DNA of 64,000 bases, taken from contig JBDTDV010000016.1 of assembly GCA_039922875.1 (NCBI GenBank), forward strand, positions 62,001-126,000, read 5' to 3'. How positions within the stretch are numbered: the first letter of the stretch is position 1; each line of letters begins with the position of its first letter. Origin of the DNA: JBDTDV01 sp039922875. GTDB taxonomy: Bacteria; Actinomycetota; Actinomycetes; Actinomycetales; Microbacteriaceae. A program made the translations under genes and the position numbers. This document shows, in pieces, positions 9,288-17,482 of the stretch. Under the pieces are notes generated by a model. The model was not told where the DNA came from. It was given only the letters and a program-made list of their open reading frames with translations, and searched no databases.

Positions 9288-10682
9288 ATGAATAGCTCTG
9301 CCGGACCTGAATACCGCGATGCGCTGGACCGCGCGCACGCTCACGCAACCGAATGGCTTGACTCGTTGGCCACTCGACCGGTCGGCCCCCGGCAGAGCGC
9401 CGATGACCTGCTCGCCCAGTTCGCGATACCGCTGCAAGAGCAGCCGATATCCGCGGCTGCCGTTGTCGACGAACTCGCCAGGCTCGCGGAACCCGGCCTC
9501 ATGTCAATGCCATCCGGACGCTTCTTCGGCTGGGTCATCGGCGGAACTCTCCCGGCCTCGATGGGCGCCGACTGGCTGGTCACCGCCTGGGACCAGAACG
9601 CGGCAATGCGCTATGCGACTCCGGCAATCGCTGCGGCGGAGGAGGCTGCCGGCGCCTGGCTTCTCCAACTGCTTGGACTGCCCAGCGGCTCCGATGTCGG
9701 TTTCACCACCGGGGCGACCGGATCGAACTTCGTCGGGCTCGCTGCGGCCAGACGGTACGTGCTCGACCAAGCCGGCTGGGATCTTGCGGTCGAGGGGCTG
9801 ACCGGCGCGCCCCGCGTGCGGGTCTTCGTCGGGAAGGACCGCCACGCATCCATCGACCTGGCTTTGACCTATCTCGGGCTCGGCCAGCCGATCGAGGTCG
9901 CCGCCGATGAGCAAGGCCGGCTGATCGTCGGCGCGCTTGCGGAGGCGATGGATGCCGCGACCGGCCCGGCGATCGTGTGCCTGCAGGCAGGCAACCTCCA
10001 TTCCGGGGCAGCCGACCCGATGGGCGAGGCCGCTGCTGTCGCCCACCAGCACGGGGCCTGGGTACACGTGGACGGCGCATTCGGCCTATGGGCGGCCGCG
10101 AGCCCACGGCACCGCCAGCAGCTGGCGGGGCTGGAGACCTGTGACTCGTGGGCGACGGATGCGCATAAGACGTTGAATGTGCCGTACGACTGCGGCGTCG
10201 TGATCGTGTCTCGGCCTGAGGTCGTCCGGTCGGTGTTCGGTGTGCACACCAGTTACCTGGTCACCGACGATCGTGGCCCCGGAGACCCGTTCGAGAAGGT
10301 TCCGGAATTCTCCCGTCGGGCCCGCGGAGTTCCGGTCTGGGCGGCACTGCGCTCGCTGGGCCGGTCTGGCGTCGTAGCCCTGGTCGACCGGCTAGTCGAT
10401 CACGCCCAGGCGTTCGCCGAGGCGTTGGCGTCGATGCCCGGAGTTGAGGTGCTCAACGAGGTCGTGTTCACTCAGGTCTGCGTGAGTTTCGGCTCCGACG
10501 AGCGAACCCGCAGCATTACCGCGCGGATCATCGCGGACGGCACGACCTGGATGTCCGGTTCGCACTGGGCCGGCAAAGAGATCCTCCGCATCTCGGTGAG
10601 CAACTGGTCGACGGATGCCGATGCCGTTGCCCAGTCTCTCGCGGCCGTCGCGCGGGCGATCGCCGCCGAGGATGCCGCCTAG
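9288..10682 (+). CDS. PLP-dependent group II decarboxylase family protein
   Basis: 464 residues from the ATG at 9288, preceded by GGAGGAG. The PLP lysine is K294 in ATDAHKTLNVPYDCG and the pyridine-binding Asp is D262 in HVDGAFGLW. Upstream segments PSGRFFGWVIGG and GFTTGATGSNFVGLAAAR are typical of the group II decarboxylases (aromatic amino acid, glutamate and diaminobutyrate decarboxylases and related proteins). The amino-acid substrate cannot be assigned; activity could be decarboxylation or decarboxylation-dependent oxidation. It appears monocistronic and converges on the SRAP gene with a gap of 16 bases. Confidence 0.85.
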   Translation: MNSSAGPEYRDALDRAHAHATEWLDSLATRPVGPRQSADDLLAQFAIPLQEQPISAAAVVDELARLAEPGLMSMPSGRFFGWVIGGTLPASMGADWLVTAWDQNAAMRYATPAIAAAEEAAGAWLLQLLGLPSGSDVGFTTGATGSNFVGLAAARRYVLDQAGWDLAVEGLTGAPRVRVFVGKDRHASIDLALTYLGLGQPIEVAADEQGRLIVGALAEAMDAATGPAIVCLQAGNLHSGAADPMGEAAAVAHQHGAWVHVDGAFGLWAAASPRHRQQLAGLETCDSWATDAHKTLNVPYDCGVVIVSRPEVVRSVFGVHTSYLVTDDRGPGDPFEKVPEFSRRARGVPVWAALRSLGRSGVVALVDRLVDHAQAFAEALASMPGVEVLNEVVFTQVCVSFGSDERTRSITARIIADGTTWMSGSHWAGKEILRISVSNWSTDADAVAQSLAAVARAIAAEDAA

Positions 10683-10698
10683 CGCACGTTCGTACTGT

Positions 10699-11430
10699 TC
10701 AGCCGACCGGCCGGATCAGGTCCGGGCCGTTGTCACGCAGTGGCGCGACCTGGTCGAAAACCAACTCGCCCGCGGCTGCGACCCCGGCGCGTACCGCGTC
10801 ATCGACGAGCTTCTGATCGCCGACCACGGTGGCATCGACCCAGTGCTCCCAGGTGTCTCTGGGCAGGATCACCGGATTGCGATCGTGGATGTCCGCGAGG
10901 GTCTGTACGGCGTCCGAGGTGAGGATGGTCGCGGTCAGCATCCATTTGGACTGGTCGTCCGCATCCTTTTCCGGATCGCGCCACCAGGAGTAGAGCCCGG
11001 CGAATCCCACCACATGATCCTCGGGATGACGGATGAAGAATGGCGTCTTGTGGCCTTTTTCGCCCTGCCATTCGTAATACCCGTTGGCCAGTACGATCGC
11101 GCGGTGCGATTGCACCGGCCGCCTCCAGGTGGCTTTGCCCAGGATGCCCTCGGCACGAGCATTGAAAGTCGGATACTTCAGCTTCTTCGTCTTCGAGAAG
11201 GACGGTATCAGCGACCACGAGGCCTGCTCGAAGCGACGTTGCGGAGCTTCGTCGGGCGCCGCTTCACCGCGCGGAGCAGATTCGAACAGGATCGGGATGT
11301 TCTCGGTCGGGCTGATATTCCAGGAGGCCTCCCATCCGGAGCGCCAGTTCTGCGGCGGTTCTCCGGTGGTGAACACGAAGTCCCTGATCAGCTCGTCGAC
11401 GTGCGCATCCAGCGCGAAACGGCCACACAT
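10699..11430 (-). CDS. SRAP/HMCES-type abasic-site DNA-crosslink protein
   Basis: 243 residues if translation starts at the ATG at 11430, giving the family N-terminus MCGRFA in which Cys2 becomes the catalytic residue after Met removal. Upstream starts at 11451/11448 would hide Cys2 and are rejected. Other conserved residues are N90-A-R-x-E94, E120 in NGYYEWQ and H182 in IHDRNPVILP. YedK/HMCES proteins form a thiazolidine crosslink with abasic sites in single-stranded DNA and so protect replication forks. Location close to the SOS mutasome operon fits a DNA-damage role, though no clear LexA box was seen at this gene. Confidence 0.93.
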   Translation of the reverse strand: MCGRFALDAHVDELIRDFVFTTGEPPQNWRSGWEASWNISPTENIPILFESAPRGEAAPDEAPQRRFEQASWSLIPSFSKTKKLKYPTFNARAEGILGKATWRRPVQSHRAIVLANGYYEWQGEKGHKTPFFIRHPEDHVVGFAGLYSWWRDPEKDADDQSKWMLTATILTSDAVQTLADIHDRNPVILPRDTWEHWVDATVVGDQKLVDDAVRAGVAAAGELVFDQVAPLRDNGPDLIRPVG

Positions 11431-11487
11431 GGTTCGACGATAACCCATCAACCGGTGAAGACCGACAGGTAATAGCGGGTGCTTCGT

Positions 11488-12084
11488 TCAGTCCCGCGAA
11501 TCAGCGGACAGCCGGTCCAGGTCATCGCCGATCAGCCGCATCCGCTGGTCGCGATGGCGCAGGTAATCCTCATCGACCGGTATCCGCCTGCGCTCCAGGG
11601 AATCTTCGATTGCACTACCGATCTCCTCCCAGGCGACCGCTCTGGCGCGCTCGATCAGCCGGAGCAGGTACTCCCGGTCCCGACGTCGCTCCTGCAGCCG
11701 ATCGGCGACCTCGACGGATACGGCGCGCCGGCGTTCCAGGTTGGCAACGTCCACGACCCGGTAATCGTGCAGATGTTCGGCCAGCCCGGACATGGACGCG
11801 GCCCCGTCACGTTCTTCGGAGACCCGGTCAGCGGCGCCCCGCGCTTCGGTCGCGAGAGCGTCGAGCGACTGCGCTGCCGCGTCGAGAAAATCGGCGCCGT
11901 CGTACGGCCGATCCACCGTCAAGACGGTAACCTCGATGTGGTTCTTCAACAGCATCCGGCTGGCATACTCCGCCAGCATCAGCCCTTCATCGATGGCGTC
12001 TTCGAGGCTGATCGGCTCGAGCTTTGGCAGCGCGGTCTTGTCGAACGGTTTCAGCGAGACTCGGTGTCGACGGCGAAACCCCAC
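11488..12084 (-). CDS. conserved-looking hypothetical protein
   Basis: 198 residues, family not recognised. It is highly charged (many Arg, Asp, Glu) with long helical stretches, for example RRRAVSVEVADRLQERRRDR, and a stretch LEDAIDEGLMLAEYASRMLL near the N-terminus. There is no signal peptide or membrane segment. Codon use and GC fit the neighbours, and the absence of stops over 198 codons supports it being real. It lies upstream of the SRAP gene on the same strand with a 57-base gap, so co-transcription is possible. No function is proposed. Confidence 0.6.
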   Translation of the reverse strand: MGFRRRHRVSLKPFDKTALPKLEPISLEDAIDEGLMLAEYASRMLLKNHIEVTVLTVDRPYDGADFLDAAAQSLDALATEARGAADRVSEERDGAASMSGLAEHLHDYRVVDVANLERRRAVSVEVADRLQERRRDREYLLRLIERARAVAWEEIGSAIEDSLERRRIPVDEDYLRHRDQRMRLIGDDLDRLSADSRD

Positions 12085-12211
12085 GATTCCTCGCTTTCAG
12101 CCGGCTGAACTCGCTTGGGTAATGCATGGCCTCTTGAAGCGTACCCGTCCGCCGAACCCGGATGAGCCAGTGCCCGTTGCCGCGCGTTGCGCACGCGGGT
12201 AGCCTCCTGGC

Positions 12212-12589
12212 ATGTTAAGCGCAACGCACGCATTCAGCGGATTCAGCGTCAACGACCTGGCCGCCGCACGATCCTTCTACGCCGATACCCTCGGCCTCGT
12301 CGTCTCCGATACCGACATGGGGATGCTGCAGCTCACCCTCCCCACCGGAGGCAATGTACTGATCTACCCGAAGCAGGATCATCAGCCGGCATCGTTCACC
12401 ATCCTCAACTTCGTCGTGCCAGACGTGACCGGTGCGGTACGGGAATTGAACGCACTCGGCGTGAAGACGAAGATCTATGATGACTCGATCATGCCGACGG
12501 ATGAGAACGGGATCATGCGCGGCAACGGCCCGGAGATCGCCTGGTTCACCGATCCGGCCGGAAACGTCCTTTCGGTCGTCGCGGGCTGA
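12212..12589 (+). CDS. VOC (glyoxalase/bleomycin-resistance fold) protein
   Basis: 125 residues, the length of a single two-module VOC protein. The N-terminal beta-alpha-beta is HAFSGFSVNDLAAARSFYADTLGL and the closing strand is GPEIAWFTDPAGNVLSVV, both diagnostic of the vicinal oxygen chelate fold. Metal ligands typical of glyoxalase I are not all evident, so the reaction is unknown; resistance, isomerase and unassigned members all exist. AGCCTCCTGGC lies before the ATG and is only a modest ribosome site. The flanking genes are divergent upstream and convergent downstream, so this is probably a single-gene unit. Confidence 0.85.
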   Translation: MLSATHAFSGFSVNDLAAARSFYADTLGLVVSDTDMGMLQLTLPTGGNVLIYPKQDHQPASFTILNFVVPDVTGAVRELNALGVKTKIYDDSIMPTDENGIMRGNGPEIAWFTDPAGNVLSVVAG

Positions 12590-12608
12590 TCAGCCTCGGC
12601 GACAGGCT

Positions 12609-13328
12609 TCAGCGGCGGTCGGCCTGCTGGTAGAACCATTCGATGTGCTCGCGGAGCAATCGTGCCGCGTCATCGCGCCGGCCAGAGATCACGGCATCGA
12701 AAATAGCGTGGTGCTGACTTCGCAAGGTTTGCAGGACCGTCGGCCACTGCGGCATGGTATCCGTGGCGTGGGTGACATAGTCCCGGATGGCACCGCTGAG
12801 CGAATCCATCATCGCCTGGATCACTGCGTTTCCGGCCAATGCACTGAGCAGAACGTGAAACCGCGCGTCCAAGACGTGGAAGGTCCCCCGATCCAAGTCA
12901 GGGCTGTCCATCTCCGCCAGCACCATAGCCGCCTCCGAGGCGGCGGCGGCGGCGGCCGGCGTGCTCACCTGCTGCCGTCCAGCCGCCCAGGTCTCCAGTA
13001 GGATCCGGGTTTCGACGATATCTGCAACCGGCAGGCTGTTGGCCGCTACGTGCAGGCGTAGCGCGGCAGAGAGGCCGGTCGCCGGCTCGGAGATGACCAC
13101 GGCACCGGAGTTGGGGCCTGATCCGGCGGAGGTGTGCACGACGCCCATCGCGTCGAGAATCCGGATTGCGTCTCGGACCGAAGCGCGCGAGATCCCGTAG
13201 GTCTCGGCCAGGATCCGCTCCCCGGGCAGCTGGTCGCCACGCTTGAGCCGCCCCGCCCGCAGGTCAGCCTCGATGTTCGACAGCACCGCCTCGTAGGTGC
13301 GTTGCATATCGCGGCCCTGGAGTGTCAC
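12609..13328 (-). CDS. FadR-type GntR transcriptional regulator
   Basis: 239 residues. The N-terminal winged helix has the GntR signature RGDQLPGERILAETYGISRASVRDAIRILDAMGVV (about residues 31-65). The C-terminal FCD domain shows the expected metal/ligand residues in LDARFHVLLSALAGN, RSQHHAIFDAV and REHIEWFY. FadR/FCD regulators respond to small carboxylic acids or sugar acids. The target is unknown because no clear metabolic operon is adjacent. The start is either the GTG at 13328 or the ATG at 13307; neither has a strong ribosome site. Confidence 0.88.
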   Translation of the reverse strand: MTLQGRDMQRTYEAVLSNIEADLRAGRLKRGDQLPGERILAETYGISRASVRDAIRILDAMGVVHTSAGSGPNSGAVVISEPATGLSAALRLHVAANSLPVADIVETRILLETWAAGRQQVSTPAAAAAASEAAMVLAEMDSPDLDRGTFHVLDARFHVLLSALAGNAVIQAMMDSLSGAIRDYVTHATDTMPQWPTVLQTLRSQHHAIFDAVISGRRDDAARLLREHIEWFYQQADRR

Positions 13329-13350
13329 GACCCCATCTTGTCATGCGAAA

Positions 13351-13383
13351 ATGCCCCGCCCCAGCGTGAGCGGGGCGGGGCAT
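13351..13383 (-). terminator. rho-independent terminator after csbD
   Basis: A perfect 12-base inverted repeat has arms ATGCCCCGCCCC at 13351-13362 and GGGGCGGGGCAT at 13372-13383, with a 9-base loop. On the minus strand it directly follows the csbD-like stop codon and runs into TTTTCGC. It probably ends the csbD transcript and insulates the GntR gene. Confidence 0.8.
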
Positions 13384-13388
13384 CGGGA

Positions 13389-13562
13389 TCAGCCCTTGAA
13401 GATGTCCTTGACGTTTTCGCCGGCCTTCTTCAGCTTGGCCTTGGTCTGCTCGGCCTTGCCCTCGGCCTCGAGCTTTTCGTTGTCGGTCATTTTTCCTGCG
13501 GCTTCTTTGGACTTGCCCGCCATGTCTTCCGCGGCGTTCTTCATTTTGTCAGAGCCACTCAT
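13389..13562 (-). CDS. CsbD-family stress protein
   Basis: 57 residues, Lys/Glu/Ala-rich and entirely helical in character (MSGSDKMKNAAEDMAGKSKE, then EAEGKAEQTKAKLKKAGENVKDIFKG), as expected for CsbD-like proteins. These are abundant general-stress proteins of unknown biochemical role, often under a stress sigma factor. The ATG at 13562 is chosen because AAAGGTGG lies five bases upstream; an in-frame GTG at 13571 would overlap that site. A terminator follows. Confidence 0.9.
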   Translation of the reverse strand: MSGSDKMKNAAEDMAGKSKEAAGKMTDNEKLEAEGKAEQTKAKLKKAGENVKDIFKG

Positions 13563-13650
13563 CGTGACCACCTTTCATATCGAGAGAACCATCGGACGGT
13601 TCCAGGCTAACCCGGGGCTCGATTATTAGCTTGTGGCTGGTTCAATGATC

Positions 13651-14097
13651 TCACCGTTCTGCTCCGGCGTGGCCCTCGGCCAGATAGGCGAGTCGGCGTA
13701 ACGTCTCGGTGTTGCGTTGATACGTGAGAATGTTCTCTATCGGGGCCGGGATGAATCGGGCCGGGCCGGCCACGACATCCTCGATCATCCGCACCACGCA
13801 TCCGTCCCGGCGCTCGCGCACATCTATCGCGGCGTGCGCCTCTCCGATCGGCCAGCCGCGTGCCTTGAACAGCGCGTGCCGTGGCGGATCCCATTCCAGC
13901 ATCGAGGTGGTGTCGTTCAGCAGCACCGGCCAAACTCCGACGGAGTGGTGGATGCGCGCCCCTGGCGCCGGCCAGTCCTTGTCGACGTCGCGCATTCTGG
14001 AGGCACCGGCGACCCAACTCGGGTAAAGCCAGCCGTCGGCCAGAACGTTGAAAACATATCGGGGTTCGCATCGCAATAGGCGGTAGTTGACGGCCAT
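13651..14097 (-). CDS. SRPBCC-family protein
   Basis: 148 residues from the ATG at 14097, with AAAGGATG upstream. The START-like/SRPBCC fold pattern is visible: an N-terminal strand and helix (YRLLRCEPRYVFNVLADGWLYPSWVAGASRMRDVD), central strands (IHHSVGVWPVLLNDTTSMLEWDPPR), and a C-terminal long helix (IENILTYQRNTETLRRLAYLA). Such proteins bind hydrophobic ligands or act as polyketide-type cyclases; no ligand can be named. It follows the FAD oxidoreductase by four bases, so the two are very likely co-transcribed and may act on the same lipophilic or isoprenoid compound (inference). Confidence 0.8.
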   Translation of the reverse strand: MAVNYRLLRCEPRYVFNVLADGWLYPSWVAGASRMRDVDKDWPAPGARIHHSVGVWPVLLNDTTSMLEWDPPRHALFKARGWPIGEAHAAIDVRERRDGCVVRMIEDVVAGPARFIPAPIENILTYQRNTETLRRLAYLAEGHAGAER

Positions 14098-14101
14098 AGG
14101 C

Positions 14102-15565
14102 TCATCCTTTCGGCTGGTCCGGCGCCAGATCCGGCGGGGTGCGGATTCCGTACTCGTTCCGCAGCGCACTGCGCGCCGCATGCCAACCGCACAGGCCGTG
14201 CACGCCCGGCCCAGGGGAGGTCGACGCGGAACACAAATACACCCCGCGTAACGGGGTGCGCCAAGGGTCTGTGGACAAAACCGGCCGGGCAACGAGTTGC
14301 CGGAACGAAACGTCCCCTGCCGCGATATCGCCGCCGACGTCATTCGGGTTGGACTGCTCGAGTTGTGCCGCGGTACGACTGGACGTGGCCAAAATCGTAT
14401 CGCGGAAGCCAGGGGCGAAGCGTTCGATCTGGCGGATGATCCCTTGGGATTGATCCGAGTCAGATCCGGACGGCACATGCGTGTACGCCCACAGCACGTG
14501 TTTCCCTTCCGGTGCCCGGCTCGGGTCGATGAGCGTCGGCTGGGAGGTGAGTACGTAAGGCTGCTCGGCATAGGATCCCCGAGCTACCGCGTTCTCGGCG
14601 CGGGCGATATCGGCGCGGGTCCCCGCCACGTGCACGGTGGGGCTCAGGCGTAACTCGGCGTTGCTCCACGGCACCGGGTCGGACAGAGCGAAATCGACCT
14701 TCGCAACGCCGTTGCCGTAGCGGAAGCGACTCATGGCGGTGGTGTAACCGCTGGGCAACAGCTCCCCGGCGAATTCGACGAGCGCACGGGGGGTCAGATC
14801 CAGAAGAAGGAGTTGCGCCGGGGGCAAATCGGTGATGTGCAGCACACGAGTCCCGGTGACAATTTCGCCACCGTGCGCCAGAAGGTCGTCGGCGAGCGAC
14901 TGCGTGATCGCGCCGCTGCCACCCACCGGCACAGGCCAGCCGAGGGCATGCGCGTAGCTGGCCAGGGTGAGTCCGGGAGCGGCGGTGCCTAGGCTCGGGA
15001 ACGACTGGATCGAATGGGCCAGAACTCCCGACAGCAGGGCAGGGGCAACCTCCTGGGAGAACCGCAGGTTCCACAGCGCGCTGCCCTGTTCTATGACGCG
15101 CAGCCCGAAGCGGGCCGCTGTGACCGGATGCCGGGGAATGCGCAGCAACTGATCGCCAGTGAACTCGGCCAACGAGCGATAGTGCTGCACCAGTGGCGCG
15201 AAGAGCTGCCGCCAGGCTGGTCCGTCCCGCCCCAGACCATGCACGGTGCGTTCCAGATCCCGGTATGCGATACCGGCGCCCCCGCCGGGCAACGGATGCC
15301 CGTATGAGATCTCGGGGATCCTCAACGCGATCCGTTTGCTGAGACCGAAACGAGTGAAAAAGTCGGATGTCAGCGCCATCGGATGCACTGCGGAGCAGAC
15401 GTCGTGTTTGAACCCCGGCAGGGTGAGCTCCTCGGTCCTGGCGCCCCCGCCGATCCGGTCGGCCTGTTCCAGGACCAAGACACTCAACCCGGCCCGGGCC
15501 AGGGTGACGGCGGCGGCGAGTCCGTTAGGACCGGAGCCGACCACAATCGCGTCTGTCTCGCTCAT
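14102..15565 (-). CDS. CrtI/phytoene-desaturase-like FAD oxidoreductase
   Basis: 487 residues from the ATG at 15565; the longer reading adds an implausible N-terminus. The dinucleotide-binding motif is AIVVGSGPNGLAAAVTLARAG, with the second acidic residue in LVLEQADRIGGGART. The C-terminus carries the family closing segment (GVYLCSASTSPGPGVHGLCGWHAA), which contacts FAD. The protein belongs to the wide phytoene desaturase-related NAD(P)/FAD oxidoreductases, many of which are not carotenoid enzymes. No phytoene synthase or other crt gene is nearby, so a carotenoid role is unproven. Confidence 0.85.
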   Translation of the reverse strand: MSETDAIVVGSGPNGLAAAVTLARAGLSVLVLEQADRIGGGARTEELTLPGFKHDVCSAVHPMALTSDFFTRFGLSKRIALRIPEISYGHPLPGGGAGIAYRDLERTVHGLGRDGPAWRQLFAPLVQHYRSLAEFTGDQLLRIPRHPVTAARFGLRVIEQGSALWNLRFSQEVAPALLSGVLAHSIQSFPSLGTAAPGLTLASYAHALGWPVPVGGSGAITQSLADDLLAHGGEIVTGTRVLHITDLPPAQLLLLDLTPRALVEFAGELLPSGYTTAMSRFRYGNGVAKVDFALSDPVPWSNAELRLSPTVHVAGTRADIARAENAVARGSYAEQPYVLTSQPTLIDPSRAPEGKHVLWAYTHVPSGSDSDQSQGIIRQIERFAPGFRDTILATSSRTAAQLEQSNPNDVGGDIAAGDVSFRQLVARPVLSTDPWRTPLRGVYLCSASTSPGPGVHGLCGWHAARSALRNEYGIRTPPDLAPDQPKG

Positions 15566-15872
15566 GCCCCGCACAATCCAGACGCTAGACCGCCTCGGGT
15601 CCCACGGCAAGGGCAACACCGTCGGCTGCGCAGCACAGTGCCCTTCCCGCGATAGCCGAATCAGGGTAGCGTTGTCCTTAGCAAGCGGGTCGCGCCCGAC
15701 GGTGGCACGGGAGCGTTAAGAGTGTCGTTGTACGTGTGTTGTTGTACGTGTCGAGAGAACGCACCGAATTGCCGATCTTACGGCGACCTGCTCAGAGGGC
15801 GAGACGCTTACCGATCGGCTCGCCCTCTACCACGTCCTGGGCGTTCGAAGCAGTCGGGTTAGGCCAACGGTC
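15566..15872. other. 307-base intergenic region with repeats
   Basis: No convincing gene is present. The region holds promoters for the divergent FAD oxidoreductase and the coiled-coil gene. It contains a direct repeat GTTGTACGTGT at 15727-15737 and 15741-15751 (14-base period), and an inverted repeat AGAGGGCGAG (15794-15803) / CTCGCCCTCT (15819-15828) with a 15-base spacer. Either could be an operator; the inverted repeat has no T run, so a terminator is less likely. Confidence 0.6.
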
Positions 15873-16745
15873 ATGCAGCTGGCAGACATCCTCGATGAGC
15901 TCTACGCTGGCCTGCCCGAGACGTTCGTCGCCACGCGTAACGATCGGGCCAGGTCCGCGCGAGAGGCGGGGCACACGAGCCTGGCCGAGGAGGTCGGAAA
16001 GCTGCCAAAACCGTCGGCGGCAGCCTGGGTGTTGAACATGCTGGTTCGGCATCGGCGTGATGAGATCGATCGGGCGTTGCAGCTGGGTGCCACACTACGG
16101 CGGGCGCAGCAGAATTTGGACAGCGAGCAGTTGCGACGGTTGAGCAGACAGCGACGTGAGCGCGTCGCCGGCGTCGTCGCTGTCGGGCAGGCGCTCGCCG
16201 GTGAGCTCGGGCGCCCCATCTCCGCTGCGGCTGTCGCGGAGGTTGAGCAGACACTCCACGCGGCGATGGCCGATCCCCAGGCCGCCGCGTCGGTTCTTGG
16301 TGGCCGGCTGACTCGCGCGCTGTCCTCGGTTGGCTGGGGGTCGGCAGAGTCTGCGGCTGCGGTCCCCGACCCGCCCACGGCGAAGAACCAGGCACGCTCT
16401 GGGAAGGAGCCCGAGGCCGGCCGACGACGGGAGGAACTGGCGAGCGCGAAGCGGACCAGCGCGAACGCCGAACGCAAACGGAAGAGCGTCGAAGCGCAAC
16501 TCGTGGAGATTCGGCAACGGATCGACGAACTCTCGACGCGCAACACCACGGTGGAGTCTGAGCTGACCGCGCTGCAGGACCGGATAGGGGATCTCAAGCA
16601 GGAGCGCCGAAATATCGAGGATCAGTCCCGCTTCCTCGCCCGCGAGCACGAACGGCTCGCCGACGCTGCTGACCACGCGCGGCGCGACGCAGGCCGGGCC
16701 AGGAAAAGGCTGGATCGGCTCGGTCAATCGCGACCGCAGCGTTGA
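15873..16745 (+). CDS. coiled-coil hypothetical protein
   Basis: 290 residues, family not firmly recognised. Residues 1-60 form a globular start that includes KLPKPSAAAWVLNMLVRH. Roughly 60-160 are helical and Arg-rich. From about 180 to the end there is a long charged coiled coil (SAKRTSANAERKRKSVEAQL, ERRNIEDQSRFLAREHERL). There is no signal peptide or membrane helix. Similar actinobacterial proteins are known to me only as hypothetical. The long coil suggests a scaffold or DNA-associated role, but this is a guess. The start at 15873 has only a weak ribosome site. Confidence 0.65.
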   Translation: MQLADILDELYAGLPETFVATRNDRARSAREAGHTSLAEEVGKLPKPSAAAWVLNMLVRHRRDEIDRALQLGATLRRAQQNLDSEQLRRLSRQRRERVAGVVAVGQALAGELGRPISAAAVAEVEQTLHAAMADPQAAASVLGGRLTRALSSVGWGSAESAAAVPDPPTAKNQARSGKEPEAGRRREELASAKRTSANAERKRKSVEAQLVEIRQRIDELSTRNTTVESELTALQDRIGDLKQERRNIEDQSRFLAREHERLADAADHARRDAGRARKRLDRLGQSRPQR

Positions 16746-16823
16746 GGCGAGGCCGTGAGCGCTGCCAAGTAAATTCGCGTTCACCCTCCGGCAGGAGCCG
16801 GATTCTGACCGCGAGCGTATGTT

Positions 16824-17213
16824 GTGCACGAGATGGATGCCCACGAAACGGTCGAGAATGTTCGCGTGGACGGACTGTGCGGCCGCGTATATGCGTCGGC
16901 GCGCGACCCGTCGGCACCGGTTTTCGTGCTGTTGCACGGCATCGGGATGTCGCATCGGTACTTCGCACCCATCTACCGGGCACTGGCTGGCATCGGTGCA
17001 ACCTATTCATTCGACCTGCCCGGTTTTGGCCCGACGCCCAAACCCTCCGATGCGGTATCCATCCCGTCGTACGCGCGGTTCGTGGAGCAGGTCATCCATC
17101 GCCACGGCATCAGCTCCTGCATACTCGTCGGTCATTCCATGGGCACGCAGTTAGCCATCGAGCTGTCGGTGCGAAGGCCCAGCCTGGGCGCGGATGACCT
17201 CGGTTTTTCCTGA
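16824..17213 (+). pseudogene. truncated alpha/beta hydrolase
   Basis: 129 residues keep the N-terminal half of an alpha/beta hydrolase: oxyanion HG (38-39, VLLHGIGMSH), FDLPGFGPTPKP, and the nucleophile elbow GHSMG (103-107). Reading then ends within about 20 residues in GADDLGFS. Normal family members are 250-300 residues and need a downstream Asp and His, which are absent. The break coincides with three short tandem repeats at 17193-17250, which likely mark the deletion or expansion that broke the gene. Possible starts are the GTG at 16824 or the ATG at 16833. Confidence 0.8.
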
Positions 17214-17250
17214 TGACCTCGGTGTTTGCCCGCTGACCTCGGTGTTGCCT
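17193..17250 (+). repeat. three tandem 19-20-base repeats
   Basis: Units begin at 17193, 17212 and 17232. Each reads approximately GATGACCTCGGTGTTTGCC, with small differences. The first unit encodes the last residues of the truncated hydrolase and supplies its stop through the second. The array sits between the broken hydrolase and the stop of the CDGSH gene on the other strand. Confidence 0.8.
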
Positions 17251-17257
17251 GTAGCCC

Positions 17258-17482
17258 CTATTCGGACTCTGGCGCTGTGCGGAATCGGATGAGCTTATGC
17301 GTCCCATCGCAAAATGGTTTGATCGTCGACACGCCGCACCGGCACAGCGCGACGGTCTTGCGTTGATGCTCGACCGGAATCCCGGTTGCGTCTACGATGT
17401 CAACCTGGCCGCGCACCAGCAACGGTCCGTTGGTGCAGGCGACGATGACCGTCGGCGCATCCGGGCGTTCTGGCTGGATCAT
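17258..17482 (-). CDS. CDGSH iron-sulfur domain protein
   Basis: 74 residues. The full CDGSH signature C-x-C-x2-S-x3-P-x-C-D-G-T-H is present as C47, C49, S52, P56, C58, D59, G60 and H62, which binds a [2Fe-2S] cluster through three Cys and one His. CDGSH proteins carry electrons or transfer clusters. The start codon overlaps the stop of a 35-codon ORF (ATGA), which in turn overlaps the upstream iron-oxidase-like gene. All three therefore look translationally coupled, and the CDGSH protein is a plausible electron donor to that enzyme (inference). Confidence 0.92.
   Translation of the reverse strand: MIQPERPDAPTVIVACTNGPLLVRGQVDIVDATGIPVEHQRKTVALCRCGVSTIKPFCDGTHKLIRFRTAPESE

Noticed and set aside
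14102..15565. Assignment of the FAD enzyme as a true phytoene desaturase
   Set aside because: The family is broad and no other carotenoid gene is adjacent, so only a general family call is given.
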